A stretch of 64,000 nucleotides of DNA from Streptomyces hygroscopicus. Its GTDB lineage: Bacteria > Actinomycetota > Actinomycetes > Streptomycetales > Streptomycetaceae. Under the pieces are notes generated by a model. It saw nothing but the letters and a program-made list of their open reading frames with translations. It was not told the origin of the DNA and searched no databases. Where the stretch lies: contig CP018627.1 of NCBI GenBank assembly GCA_002021875.1, forward strand, positions 7,006,001 to 7,070,000, written 5' to 3'. Within the stretch, counting starts at the first letter, position 1. Each line of letters begins with the position of its first letter. Of the stretch, positions 16,843 through 25,806 are shown piece by piece. The translations under genes and the position numbers were made by a program.

Positions 16843-18909
16843 ATGGCCCGCAGCAACAGGGTGACCGCCTACAACGACGGCACCATGAACGGCTACATCA
16901 TGGACCCGCGCGGCGGGTCGGGCGGGGGCAGCATCAGCGGATACCTGCTGCACCGCGTCAAGCCCCACCTCCCCCCGTGGCTCGGCGTCGCGGGCGCGGG
17001 CCTGGCCGGGGCCCTCGGACACGAGCGGTGGGCGAACAGCGCGGGGGCCGGGGTCGGGCTGACTCTGGCGTCGGTGGCTCTGACCGGCACTACGTGGTGG
17101 GTCGGCCGCACCACCGGCAAACAGCGTCGTCTCCACTCAGCCATCACCGTCGCGGCGGGGTCGGCCTGGCTCACGGCCGCGTGCCTGGCCGGGCCGACCA
17201 CCGGCCCGATCGATGACCTGTACCTCATGGGCGGGCCCGGTGTGGCGCTGTCGTGGAACGTACGCATGGCCATGCGCCGCAACGACACCGACGCGGAAGG
17301 CTCCGGCGAGGATAAGGGCCTGCTGGAGAAGGTCGGTTTGGCGCGGGCGCAGATCGGGGCCGCGAAGGTGGAGCCGAACCGCGTCACCGCCCCGATCGCT
17401 GGGGCGGCCGGGGAGCACACCCACGACGACGTGACGAAGGCGCTGGCTCACATCGCCTCCGCGCTCGACCTGCCGACGTCGGCCGTGCGGTACACGCCCG
17501 ATGCCGACTCGGCACGGCGCGGCGAACTGGTGATCGTGCCGGAGGACATGCTGGCCGAGACGGTCGAGTGGGAAGGCCCGTCCGACCTGGGCGGTTCAAT
17601 CGCCGATCCGCTGGTCATCGGCCGCTACGACGACGGCGCCCCGCTGATGCTGTGGCTGCCCGGCGACCCGAGCCCGGAGGTCAAGCGGAACTCCACGCAC
17701 CTGCTGATCGCGGGCGGTACCGGTTCCGGCAAGGGCGACGCGGCACTGAACCTGCTGACCGAGATCCTCTCCCGCCGTGATGTGCTCGTGTGGCTGTCGG
17801 ACCCGAAGGCGTTCCAGGACTTCGGCCCGCTGCGTCCCGGTCTGGACTGGGGAGTGGAGGGCGGCCCCGACACCGAGGTCATGGTGGAGGGCATCAAGGC
17901 AGCCATCCCGGCCCGGACGCGCTGGCTCGGTGCCCACAGCTACCGGCAATGGGTTCCCGAGTGCGGGCAGGTGCAGGACAGCACCGAGCACACCTGCCGC
18001 ACAGACGGACGCGCGTGCGGCTGCCCCGGGATGCCGTTCCTGGTGGCCTGGATGGAGGAGGCCGCGAACACCCTCCGCGCGCTGGGAGACGACGCGTTCA
18101 CCGGCATCGCGCAGGAGGCCCGCTCTGCCGGCATCTCTCTGGTGGTCTCGCTCCAGCGCCCCTCGTATGACCAGATGAGCACCAGCACCCGCGCCTCCCT
18201 GCCCTCCGTGCTCGCCCTGGGCTGCGACCCGCGCGATGAGGGGTTCTCCCTGCCGGATTCGGTGCTGGACGCAGGAGCCCACCCGGGCGCGTGGGGCAAC
18301 CGGCGCCCCGGCTACTGCTACCTGGTCACGCCCGGCGTCCCGGAGGACCGATACCCCTCTCCGGGCCGGACGCGGGCCTTCAGCCACCGCGCGGTCTCGC
18401 TCATGGAGGTGCTGGCCTCCTGGGCGCAGCGCAACGGCGCCACCGCCGACCCCATCACCAGTGGAGCGGCATCCGGGGTCGCCGGACGGCTCTACACCGG
18501 CCGCACCGCCCCCGGCCACGACCAGGCGGCGGCACCGGACGCCGTGGAGGAGGACGAGGACGGCATGGAGTACGGGCTGTTGGTGGACCCCGAGGACACC
18601 GACATCGACCCCGAGGCCGAGCTGCCCGAGCCGGAGCAGGGCGACGACGCTCCGATCTTCGGACAGGACACCGGTCGCAAGCCCTCCCCGGCCGAGGCGC
18701 GTGAGCTCTTCGCCCGCGCGCTGGAGGAGTTCGAGGAGGAGGGCCGGATGGTCGTGGGTCCGAAGGACTTCACGGACTGGTGCGACCGGAACAACCTCTC
18801 CCGCCCGTGGGTGTCCGCACGCCTGAAGGAAGCCGCGATGGAGGGCCGTCTGGAGCCGACCAACACCACCGGCCGGTGGCGCATCGTCCCCGCCCTGACA
18901 GCCGCCTGA
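16843..18909 (+). CDS. FtsK/SpoIIIE-type conjugative DNA translocase (TraB-like)
   Basis: A 688-residue protein. Two or three N-terminal membrane helices (about 45-140) are followed by the FtsK-like motor with Walker A GGTGSGKG at 291-298, a hydrophobic Walker B-like strand (MPFLVAWMEEA) near 400, and a C-terminal winged helix (about 630-680). In Streptomyces elements this protein is the whole conjugation machine: a hexameric septal pore moving double-stranded DNA between hyphae, with the C-terminal winged helix reading 8-bp recognition repeats. Six TGACACC words begin at its own stop codon, fitting that role. Element C carries a different, shorter translocase. Confidence 0.85.
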   Translation: MARSNRVTAYNDGTMNGYIMDPRGGSGGGSISGYLLHRVKPHLPPWLGVAGAGLAGALGHERWANSAGAGVGLTLASVALTGTTWWVGRTTGKQRRLHSAITVAAGSAWLTAACLAGPTTGPIDDLYLMGGPGVALSWNVRMAMRRNDTDAEGSGEDKGLLEKVGLARAQIGAAKVEPNRVTAPIAGAAGEHTHDDVTKALAHIASALDLPTSAVRYTPDADSARRGELVIVPEDMLAETVEWEGPSDLGGSIADPLVIGRYDDGAPLMLWLPGDPSPEVKRNSTHLLIAGGTGSGKGDAALNLLTEILSRRDVLVWLSDPKAFQDFGPLRPGLDWGVEGGPDTEVMVEGIKAAIPARTRWLGAHSYRQWVPECGQVQDSTEHTCRTDGRACGCPGMPFLVAWMEEAANTLRALGDDAFTGIAQEARSAGISLVVSLQRPSYDQMSTSTRASLPSVLALGCDPRDEGFSLPDSVLDAGAHPGAWGNRRPGYCYLVTPGVPEDRYPSPGRTRAFSHRAVSLMEVLASWAQRNGATADPITSGAASGVAGRLYTGRTAPGHDQAAAPDAVEEDEDGMEYGLLVDPEDTDIDPEAELPEPEQGDDAPIFGQDTGRKPSPAEARELFARALEEFEEEGRMVVGPKDFTDWCDRNNLSRPWVSARLKEAAMEGRLEPTNTTGRWRIVPALTAA

Positions 18910-19015
18910 CACCTGACACCGTCACGGCCGCCTGACACCCAAACCCCTAGGCAAACCCGCTGTCAGAAACGCGTGACGCCACCGCGTGACACCCCTGACA
19001 CCCCAGCCTGACACC
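18907..19015 (+). promoter_or_regulatory. Six TGACACC repeats, candidate TraB recognition/clt locus
   Basis: TGACACC at 18907, 18914, 18933, 18987, 18996 and 19009, all in one orientation, five of them as CTGACACC or GTGACACC. Streptomyces TraB proteins bind clusters of short direct repeats downstream of traB; this cluster has exactly that position. Recognition itself is inferred. Confidence 0.6.
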
Positions 19016-19078
19016 CGAGCCCCGCAGGCCCGCGCCGTCTCCCGGCGCGGGCCCGCGGGCATCCCGGAGGGATTCGCG

Positions 19079-19525
19079 ATGACCCACCTCGACCGGCCCC
19101 CGGCCGTCGAAATCCACCACCCCCAACCCATGACCGTGCACCCGGCTGCCGCACCTCTGGTGCCGGTGCAGCCGGGCACGGCGGCGCAGGTGCAAAGCGT
19201 CGTATTGCCGGACGGGCGGGTGATCACCGGCTACGCCATCGAGCCGGTCAAGCCCGAACCCGTCACGGCCAAGCCCGTCATCTCCCGCACAGCGGTGAAC
19301 ATCGCCCTCGGCGGGATCGGGTTCGCCGCGGTCTGCGGTGGGCTCTTCCTGCTCACCGCGTTCATCGCTGCCCTGACCGCGTTCATCGCTCAGCTCATCA
19401 TCCTGGCCGCGGTCATCTTCGGCGGATGGATCGCCGTGCAGATCTTCAGCGCGAACCGCTCCAGCCACGGGACCACGGTCAACATCCGCAAGGCAGTCAT
19501 CAAGCGCAACCACTTCCACAGCTAG
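19079..19525 (+). CDS. Small membrane protein of element B
   Basis: A 148-residue protein: a Pro-rich cytoplasmic half, then two tight membrane helices (about 78-98 and 101-122) and a basic tail with a short HGTTVNIRK segment. GGAGG precedes the ATG at 19079. Similar two-helix proteins lie between the transfer and replication modules of many Streptomyces elements (possibly DUF6251 type, from memory). Role unknown, likely spread or plasmid maintenance. Confidence 0.55.
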   Translation: MTHLDRPPAVEIHHPQPMTVHPAAAPLVPVQPGTAAQVQSVVLPDGRVITGYAIEPVKPEPVTAKPVISRTAVNIALGGIGFAAVCGGLFLLTAFIAALTAFIAQLIILAAVIFGGWIAVQIFSANRSSHGTTVNIRKAVIKRNHFHS

Positions 19526-19614
19526 ATACGCCCGGGACGACCGCCCCATCTCGCCAAAGAAGCGCGGTCGCCCCGGCCCAACCAGCCTCAACAGACCTGT
19601 TGGAGGTCTCCAGC

Positions 19615-20532
19615 ATGACCCATCAAGCACGCTCCGCGCTGCTCCGCGCGGCCCTGGACGCCGCCGAACACGGCCGGGCGGTCTTCCCTCTCCGCCCCGG
19701 CACCAAACGTCCGGCGCTGCACGGCGAGGAATCCTGCCCCGGTATCGGGGACTGCGCGGGTTTCCACCGCAAGTGGGAGGACCGGGCCACCACCGACCCC
19801 GGCCGTATCCGTCGCGCCTGGGGCGATGTGCCGTTCAACGTCGGCATCGCCACCGGCCCGTCCGGGCTAGTCGTGGTGGATCTCGACCTGCCCAAGCACA
19901 AGGGCAAGGGCAGTGCGGACACGCCTTCCGGCGTGACGACCTTTGCGGCGCTCTGCGAGCGCGCCGGACACCCCGTCCCCACGACGCTCACGGTGCGGAC
20001 CGCGAGCGGCGGGCAACACCTGTACTTCACCGCCCCCGAGGGCGCCCGCCTGGGCAACAGCGCCGGTCGGTTGGGGAAGCGGATCGACACCCGTGCCTGG
20101 GGCGGTTACGTCGTTGCCCCCGGCAGCACCACTTCCGGCGGTCCGTACGTCGTGACTGATGCGGCACCGGTCGCTCCGCTGCCGGGATGGCTGTATGCCC
20201 TCCTGGCGCCCCGTCAGGCTGCGCGGGCTGTCATCGATCCGTCGTCCGTCCGCACGGCTTACAGGTCCTCCCGGTACGCCTCTACGGCCCTGACAGCGGA
20301 GACGGCGGCGGTGCAGCACGCTGGCGAAGGCGAGCGCAACGCCACCCTGCTGCGCGCGGCGCGGGCCCTGGGGCGGTTCATCGCGTGGGGTGACCTTCCC
20401 CGGTCGGTGGTGGAGGAGGCTCTTCAAGAGGCGGGAGCGTGGGCCGGACTGCCGGATGCCGAGTGCCGCACCACCATCCGCAGCGGTCTGAACTGGTCCA
20501 TCGCACGCAACCAGCAGCGGAGGACCGCATGA
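19615..20532 (+). CDS. Bifunctional DNA primase/polymerase (Prim-Pol, AEP-type)
   Basis: A 305-residue protein with the Prim-Pol start (ALDAAEHGRAVFPLRPGTKR), the metal-binding acidic pair in GLVVVDLDLPK, and the SGGQHLYF segment followed by a strand-rich region. It primes and extends on element DNA. GGAGG lies about 8 bp before the ATG at 19615. Its stop overlaps the ATPase gene (ATGA); together they form a replication module of the type seen in RepAM/primase-based integrative elements, unlike the rolling-circle initiator of element C. Confidence 0.8.
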   Translation: MTHQARSALLRAALDAAEHGRAVFPLRPGTKRPALHGEESCPGIGDCAGFHRKWEDRATTDPGRIRRAWGDVPFNVGIATGPSGLVVVDLDLPKHKGKGSADTPSGVTTFAALCERAGHPVPTTLTVRTASGGQHLYFTAPEGARLGNSAGRLGKRIDTRAWGGYVVAPGSTTSGGPYVVTDAAPVAPLPGWLYALLAPRQAARAVIDPSSVRTAYRSSRYASTALTAETAAVQHAGEGERNATLLRAARALGRFIAWGDLPRSVVEEALQEAGAWAGLPDAECRTTIRSGLNWSIARNQQRRTA

Positions 20533-21836
20533 GCACCCCTCCCCGCCCCTCCCTGAAGAGCCTGCCCAGGACTCCCGACCAGCCGAGCACCGCCGAACCG
20601 GCCCCCGCTCGGGACGGCCGTAGCGCGCCGAAAGACGTCGGCCGCAAGGCCGTCCCTTCTGCTCTTCGTCCTGACCCGCAGCAGACCACGACCGCCACAG
20701 ACGGCGCGGCCCTGCTCAACGAGGTAGAGCAGTACCACCGCCGGTTCAACGTCTTCCCCCTCGACGCCGCCTACGTCGCCGTCGCGCTGTGGGACGCTCA
20801 CGCGCACCTGCTGGACTGCTTCGACTCCACCCCGCGTCTGGCATTCCTCTCCCCCGAACCGGGGTCGGGGAAGTCCCGGGCGCTGGAGATCGTGGAAACC
20901 CTGGTGCCTCAGCCCATGGTCGCGGTCAACGCCAGCGCGGCGGCCCTCTTCCGGGCCGTCTCCGGAGCCGAGGGACGGCCCACGATCCTCTTCGATGAGA
21001 TCGATACCGTCTTCGGCCCCAAAGCCGGGGACAACGAGGAACTGCGCGGCTTCCTCAACGCAGGTCACCGCCGCTCCGGGGTCACTTACCGGTGTGTGGG
21101 CGACGGCGGGAACCAGAGCGTGCAGGCGTTCCCCTCCTACGCTGGTGTGGCCGTCGCTGGACTGGGCTCGCTCCCCGACACGATCCTGACCCGCTCGATC
21201 ATCATCCGCATGCGCCGCCGCGCCCGGAACGAGAAGGTCCAGCCGTTCCGACAGCGCATCCACACCCAAGAAGGCCACGCGCTGCGAGACCGGCTCGCAG
21301 CCTGGGCCGACAGCGTGCGGCACCTGGTCGATGGGGTCTTCCCCGACATGCCCGACGAGGTCACCGACCGGCCCGCGGACGTGTGGGAACCCCTGCTCGC
21401 CGTTGCCGATGCGGCCGGTGGGGACTGGCCCAAGCGGGCCCGCGCGGCGTGCGTGGAGCTGGTCAACGCGGCCAAGGCCGACGACAAAGGCAGTACCGGC
21501 ATCCGGCTGCTGACCGACCTGCGGGACCACGTGCTCAACGGCATCGACCGCCTTCCCACCGTCGCGGTGCTGGAGCGGCTGCACAGCCTGGACGAAGCAC
21601 CCTGGGCCGACATGGGAGGCAAGCCGCTCGACTCCCGCGGGCTGGCCAAGCTGCTGCGCGAGTACATGACCGCCGACAACCGGCCCGTCACCGCCCGGAA
21701 CATCAAGACCGGCGGCGGGGTCCTCAAGGGCTACTACGCGGCCGATCTCGCCGACGCCTGGGCCCGCTACTGCCCCCCACCCCCGGAAACAGCGCTACTT
21801 CCGCTACCTCCGCTACCGGGCAGGTCAGAGCCCTAA
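20529..21836 (+). CDS. Replication ATPase with DUF3631 (helicase-like)
   Basis: A 435-residue protein. A disordered N terminus (about 60 residues) precedes a P-loop in FLSPEPGSGKSRALE (about residue 110) and a Walker B ILFDEIDTVFG. The C-terminal half matches the DUF3631 pattern (ADVWEPLLAVADAAGGDWP, then LLTDLRDHV). Such proteins partner Prim-Pol enzymes in actinobacterial elements, probably unwinding the origin. The last codons already contain two copies of the iteron word, so the origin begins inside the gene. Confidence 0.8.
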   Translation: MSTPPRPSLKSLPRTPDQPSTAEPAPARDGRSAPKDVGRKAVPSALRPDPQQTTTATDGAALLNEVEQYHRRFNVFPLDAAYVAVALWDAHAHLLDCFDSTPRLAFLSPEPGSGKSRALEIVETLVPQPMVAVNASAAALFRAVSGAEGRPTILFDEIDTVFGPKAGDNEELRGFLNAGHRRSGVTYRCVGDGGNQSVQAFPSYAGVAVAGLGSLPDTILTRSIIIRMRRRARNEKVQPFRQRIHTQEGHALRDRLAAWADSVRHLVDGVFPDMPDEVTDRPADVWEPLLAVADAAGGDWPKRARAACVELVNAAKADDKGSTGIRLLTDLRDHVLNGIDRLPTVAVLERLHSLDEAPWADMGGKPLDSRGLAKLLREYMTADNRPVTARNIKTGGGVLKGYYAADLADAWARYCPPPPETALLPLPPLPGRSEP

Positions 21837-22009
21837 AACAGGTAGCGGATCAGCCCGAATCATCCGCTACCGAGCACCACCCTGCCGCTACCGGACCCGA
21901 CCCCGATCGGGCGCCGGTAGCGGCACCTATCCGCTACCGCTACCCCTATCCGCTACCTCGATCATGCCCCTGACCAGGGAGGTAGCGGAGGTAGCGGAAG
22001 TAGCGGACC
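21802..22009. promoter_or_regulatory. Iteron cluster, candidate origin of replication of element B
   Basis: Eleven exact copies of CGCTACC/GGTAGCG in both orientations (21802, 21811, 21841, 21865, 21886, 21916, 21932, 21938, 21951, 21981, 21990) plus a partial at about 21999. Some lie 9 bp apart in direct series. The cluster fills the gap between the replication ATPase and xis and overlaps the ATPase 3' end, typical of an iteron origin. Confidence 0.7.
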
Positions 22010-22061
22010 TGAGAGGTAGGGGCCTGGCGCCCCTACGGCCGTTCACGGAGGCGTTGCCCCA

Positions 22062-22262
22062 ATGAGCATCACGAGCCTGCCGACGACGCACGAACTTCTG
22101 ACAGTCCCCGAGGTCATGGCGGCCCTGCGACTCAGCCGCTTCAAGGTCTACGACCTCATCCGCTCCGGTGAACTCCGGAGCTTCACCATCGGCCGGGCGC
22201 GACGGGTCCCGGCCGATGCGCTCCGCACGTTCATCGATGATCAGCTCAAGGAGGCTGCATAG
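22062..22262 (+). CDS. xis: Excisionase (Xis), helix-turn-helix
   Basis: A 66-residue MerR/excisionase-type protein (LLTVPEVMAALRLSRFKVYD, then the GRARRVPADALRTFI wing). It directs the integrase toward excision by bending DNA at the att arms. The stop abuts the integrase ATG with no gap. Very similar to the element C copy at 34511. Confidence 0.9.
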   Translation: MSITSLPTTHELLTVPEVMAALRLSRFKVYDLIRSGELRSFTIGRARRVPADALRTFIDDQLKEAA

Positions 22263-23474
22263 ATGCCCCGAGGCCGCAAGAACCCCAACGGCGCGGGTTC
22301 GATCACCCAGCGCAAGGACGGCCGGTACATGGGCATGGCCTACGTGACGACCGCCTCAGGCCACAGGAAGAGGAAGTTCGTCTACGGGAAGACCTGGGAC
22401 GAGGCACACGAAAAGCTGGTCGAGCTGCACGCCATGGAGCACAGCGGCGTGCCGATCCCAGACACGAACGCCACGGTGAAGGAGTACTTCACCTACTGGC
22501 TGGCCGAGGAGGTCAAGCCCAACCGGAGGCCCAAGACCTACCAGGGCTACGAAAGCGTGGTGCGGACGCACCTCGTACCTGGGCTCGGCAAGAAGAAGAT
22601 CCGGACGCTGCGCGCGCAGGAGGTACGCACCTGGATCAACCGCGTCCGGGCTGAGTGCCAGTGCTGCAAGCACGAATGGGACGCACAGCGCAAGAGCCCG
22701 GAATGCTGTGCCGCCGGGCAATGCTGCCAGTCCACCCTTTCACCGCGGATGGTCCAGTTCATCCATGCAGTGCTCCGAAACGGACTTCAGCATGCGGTTA
22801 GGGAAGAACTGATCACCCGGAACGTCGCCAAGCTCGTACAGGTCACCACGCCCTCGTACGGGACCGGGCAAGGGCTGTCGGCATCCATGGCCAAGCTGGT
22901 CTTGAAGGAACTGCGAGATCACCGCATGTACGCGCTGTACGTGCTTGCCATGACGCTGGGGATGCGCCGCGGCGAACTGCTCGGCCTTCACTGGGCGGCC
23001 GTGGACGTGGACAAGGGCACGCTGACCGTCGCGACGAACCTTCAACGGGTCGGTGGTGAGCTGAGGATCGTTCTCCCCAAGACCAAGACCTCACAGCGCA
23101 CGCTGCCCTTGCCGCCCCTGGCCCTGGCCGCGCTGCGGGAGCACCAAGAGCGGCAGGCGCAGGAGAGGGCAGCAGCCGGTATGGAGTGGCGGGAGCACGA
23201 CCTGGTGTTCCCGTCGCGCATCGGGACCCCGTACGAGCCGGACAACCTTCGACGGAGCTGGGGGCCGGTTCGCCGGAAGTACGGTCTTACGCATCGATTC
23301 CACGATCTTCGTCACACCTGCGTCACGCTGCTGCTCGACCTCGGGGTGCCGCCGCACGTGGTGATGCAGATCGCTGGGCACAGCGACCTTGAGGTGACCA
23401 TGGGCGTCTACGCTCACGCCTCGCTGGACGAGAAGCGCCGGGCGCTGGAACGGCTGGACGAGGCGCTTTCCTGA
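22263..23474 (+). CDS. int: Tyrosine recombinase integrase of element B
   Basis: A 403-residue tyrosine recombinase. An arm-binding N terminus (AP2-like, NPNGAGSITQRKDGRYMG) is followed by a SAM-like core-binding domain and a catalytic domain with Arg236 (RRGELL), His347-x-x-Arg350 (HDLRH), His373 and nucleophile Tyr383. A Cys cluster at 132-155 (CQCC, CC, CC) interrupts the core-binding domain and suggests a zinc site. The 3' end lies about 90 bp from att3, as expected for integration into tRNA-Phe. It is highly similar to the element C integrase. Confidence 0.95.
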   Translation: MPRGRKNPNGAGSITQRKDGRYMGMAYVTTASGHRKRKFVYGKTWDEAHEKLVELHAMEHSGVPIPDTNATVKEYFTYWLAEEVKPNRRPKTYQGYESVVRTHLVPGLGKKKIRTLRAQEVRTWINRVRAECQCCKHEWDAQRKSPECCAAGQCCQSTLSPRMVQFIHAVLRNGLQHAVREELITRNVAKLVQVTTPSYGTGQGLSASMAKLVLKELRDHRMYALYVLAMTLGMRRGELLGLHWAAVDVDKGTLTVATNLQRVGGELRIVLPKTKTSQRTLPLPPLALAALREHQERQAQERAAAGMEWREHDLVFPSRIGTPYEPDNLRRSWGPVRRKYGLTHRFHDLRHTCVTLLLDLGVPPHVVMQIAGHSDLEVTMGVYAHASLDEKRRALERLDEALS

Positions 23475-23477
23475 GCG

Positions 23478-23501
23478 GTTGATGTCACCAGGTGATGTCA
23501 C
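23478..23501 (+). promoter_or_regulatory. Candidate integrase arm-type sites, element B right end
   Basis: GTTGATGTCAC at 23478 and GGTGATGTCAC at 23491, matching the left-end pair at 9783-9805. Confidence 0.55.
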
Positions 23502-23513
23502 GGGCACGAAAAC

Positions 23514-23541
23514 GCCCTCTCCGATGATCTTCGGAGAGGGC
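23514..23541 (+). terminator. Terminator after int of element B
   Basis: A 10-bp GCCCTCTCCG / CGGAGAGGGC stem between the integrase stop and att3. Unlike the hairpins at the other att copies its sequence has diverged. Confidence 0.7.
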
Positions 23542-23563
23542 GGGCGCCCTGGTAGGGGCTGCG

Positions 23564-23608
23564 GTGGCTGGGGCCGGGGTCGAACCGGCGACCTTCCGCT
23601 TTTCAGGC
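23564..23608 (-). repeat. att3: 45-bp tRNA-Phe core, junction of elements B and C
   Basis: Identical to the other three cores. Left of it lies element B's integrase and right of it element C's arm sites. Confidence 0.85.
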
Positions 23609-23689
23609 CGAGGAAGGCCGCTGTCGGTGCCCGTTTCGCCTGGCTGGGCAGTCCACTGACGTCCGCTGGTGGCGTCGGCGTACGCGGCC

Positions 23690-23712
23690 GTTGGCGTCAC
23701 GGTTGGCGTCAC
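23690..23712 (+). promoter_or_regulatory. Candidate integrase arm-type sites, element C left end
   Basis: GTTGGCGTCAC at 23690 and 23702, 12 bp apart; related words lie at C's right end (35894, 35923, 35937). Confidence 0.55.
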
Positions 23713-23908
23713 GCGACCTCTTCGCCCCGAACCAGGGGAGGGCCGGTTGGTGAGGTCTGTCCGGCTGGCAGTCGCTCCAGTCGCGTTGGTTGCTGACTCC
23801 GATGCTGTACAGCAACTGCTGACCGCTCGGCTTCCAGAGTGCGGCGGGAGCTGCCGATGGTTTCGCGTGAGGCTGCACTTACGTCCGCAGCGAACCAGAG
23901 GTGAAGGG

Positions 23909-24175
23909 CTAAACCCTTCCACTGCGCAGCCGCTCGAACCAGCTTACGATCAGCCACCGCAGCCGCCACCAAAAGCCTCTTCGTGTTGTGCGGGTTCGTG
24001 CGGTACGGGAAATGAAGTCTGTTCGCCGTGGTACGGGCCTGGGTACGCGGGCCGTAGTAGGCGGCTTGGACGCCTGGATACGCCCACCGCCCCCATGTAA
24101 GTGGCAGAAGCCGTTCCACCCGGCCGAGTTCCTACATGCCTGCCCACGTCGTGTCACTCCACGGCAACTCCCCAT
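23909..24175 (-). CDS. Small Cys/His-motif protein
   Basis: An 88-residue protein read from the ATG at 24175. It opens with CRGVTRRGQACRN, then FCHLH 10 residues on, a CX8C-X9-CX2H zinc-binding pattern seen in short adaptor-like domains of bacterial proteins of unknown role. A very basic, Trp-rich C terminus follows (RGFWWRLRWLIVSWF), perhaps membrane-surface binding. Leftmost gene of element C, divergent from the AT-rich gene at 24772. Confidence 0.45.
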   Translation of the reverse strand: MGSCRGVTRRGQACRNSAGWNGFCHLHGGGGRIQASKPPTTARVPRPVPRRTDFISRTARTRTTRRGFWWRLRWLIVSWFERLRSGRV

Positions 24176-24771
24176 GAATGAAGTTTGGCAGCGGGAGAGC
24201 ACCGTGAACAGTGCGAGTACCGCTTTAGGAGTTCGATCAGCAAGCGGCTCACCCAAGAGGCTGCCCCGTTGCGGCGTCCTCGAGGGGCTACGCGAGGCCG
24301 CTGCCGTCCACCACCGTTGATGTCAGCGGCGGATGTCAGACGGACACACGGGCTGCTGGACTCAGCCTGGCACTGCTGCACCCGTTATCCAGGGCGAACG
24401 CCAACCGCTTTCTCAAAGCCGCGAGCACCTGAGCCCGGGATTCATTGATCCCTTGGGCTCGGCCGTGGGGCTGAAGTGGACGCACGCTGGCTTACGGGTT
24501 GGAGCAGGGTGCTGCACAGGGCCCTGTACTGACTGCGGTTCGCCGGTGGTTCTGGTGCGCGGCTTGTGCAGGGCTTGTTGTCGCGAAGCAACCGCGAAGC
24601 GGCTCGGCCTTGACTCGGCGAACGCTGTCGGGACAATGGGGCAGGGAGACAGATGTAATTGGATTATCAATAGAGCTGGGTTAATGTCACACCGGCGAAA
24701 TAATTGTGCAATATTTATCTTTCGAGCGGCGTGCATTCCTATGTGTCACCATTGAAAGACGGCAGGAAAGG
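24176..24771. other. Intergenic region with displaced B-type arm repeat
   Basis: No supported gene. At 24316-24339 it contains GTTGATGTCAG plus a degenerate second copy, matching element B's arm sites rather than C's, possibly the end of an older insertion whose core was lost. The last 150 bp become clearly AT-richer. Confidence 0.45.
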
Positions 24772-25806
24772 GTGATCGACTTGAATGAGTTCACCGATTA
24801 CTACACCGACCTTTTCCGGCTGATGAAGTCTTACGGAATCGAGAGTTTGAGTGATCTCGATGATCTCGAATTAGATTGGGTGAGATGCTATTCTTCACGG
24901 ACTCACGGCTGGGTTCCTGAGCTATACGACTATGGAAAGCAACTCGGCCCGATGGTCGCGAAATATTGCACGGAGACCGCGACTACTCCGGCATTCTTTT
25001 GCTCGATAAGAGGCATTTCCTCCAATTTGGAGGCGAATACCCAGGTGAGTGAGCGGGCTAAATATGCATGCCTATTCCCGCGAAGGGTGGTCTTCCTTAG
25101 TGACCGATTTGCGCATTGGCTAGATGACGGAGGGATCTATACGGTACCTTACAGCTTTCTTGCGCAAGCCATTATACTCAAGCCTCTACTGCTTGCAGGT
25201 CTTGCAATTCTATCGCCGCGAAGAGTGGTTGTGGATATGTGCGGCAGAACCCAACAAATTTGGGGGTGGTATCAATACATGAAAGATGCATCTGCGGTAG
25301 AGGTGTCTGCGGTCAGGGAAAGCTCGGGCGCGTTCACTTCCGAGATGCACCGCTTGCATGAATATAGCTCCAGCTATGCCATTGTGACTCCGCACCTCCA
25401 CGGTGTGAGTCTTGATAGATACGTGCGACTGGTCCAAGAAGAGGAAGATTCGTTCCATCTGTTCGATCGAGCTGTGTCGCGACTCTTAAAGCAAGGAGAT
25501 GGTCCAGTTGAGTCAATCACGCAGGCCGTCGAGGAACTTTCCCTGGCCACGGCAAGGCTGAACATCCTCTACCGTGAGAAGCGTCGCACTTTGGATTTCG
25601 AGGGTGTGACTTCAGTAATTGGTGCATTCGTGACTGCGGGAACTCTCTTGGCTCCATCTGAATTTGGAGGATTAGCGGCGGGCGTAGGCGGAGCTACGGC
25701 CATCCAAAGTCTAACTTGGCTGCGGAATCGCGTCTCATCAAGGAAAAGTCTACGATCAGACGAGTTTTGGTTTCTATGGCAATCTTTTTCCGCTGCCCGC
25801 TCATGA
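24772..25806 (+). CDS. AT-rich hypothetical protein, cargo of element C
   Basis: A 344-residue protein with visibly lower GC than its neighbours (Ile ATA, Leu TTA and Arg AGA codons occur), so recently acquired from another source. The first 270 residues look globular, with no motif I can name. A hydrophobic Gly-rich stretch at about 275-320 may be one or two membrane helices, and the tail is basic then aromatic. The start is uncertain: GTG 24772, TTG 24781 (better spaced from AGGAAAGG) or the start at 24706. AT-rich single genes at this position in elements often encode defence or exclusion functions; nothing here proves it. Confidence 0.6.
   Translation: MIDLNEFTDYYTDLFRLMKSYGIESLSDLDDLELDWVRCYSSRTHGWVPELYDYGKQLGPMVAKYCTETATTPAFFCSIRGISSNLEANTQVSERAKYACLFPRRVVFLSDRFAHWLDDGGIYTVPYSFLAQAIILKPLLLAGLAILSPRRVVVDMCGRTQQIWGWYQYMKDASAVEVSAVRESSGAFTSEMHRLHEYSSSYAIVTPHLHGVSLDRYVRLVQEEEDSFHLFDRAVSRLLKQGDGPVESITQAVEELSLATARLNILYREKRRTLDFEGVTSVIGAFVTAGTLLAPSEFGGLAAGVGGATAIQSLTWLRNRVSSRKSLRSDEFWFLWQSFSAARS

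Noticed and set aside
18907..19015. CRISPR-like repeat array
   Set aside because: Repeats are 7-8 bp with irregular gaps and no spacers; no cas genes occur in the window.
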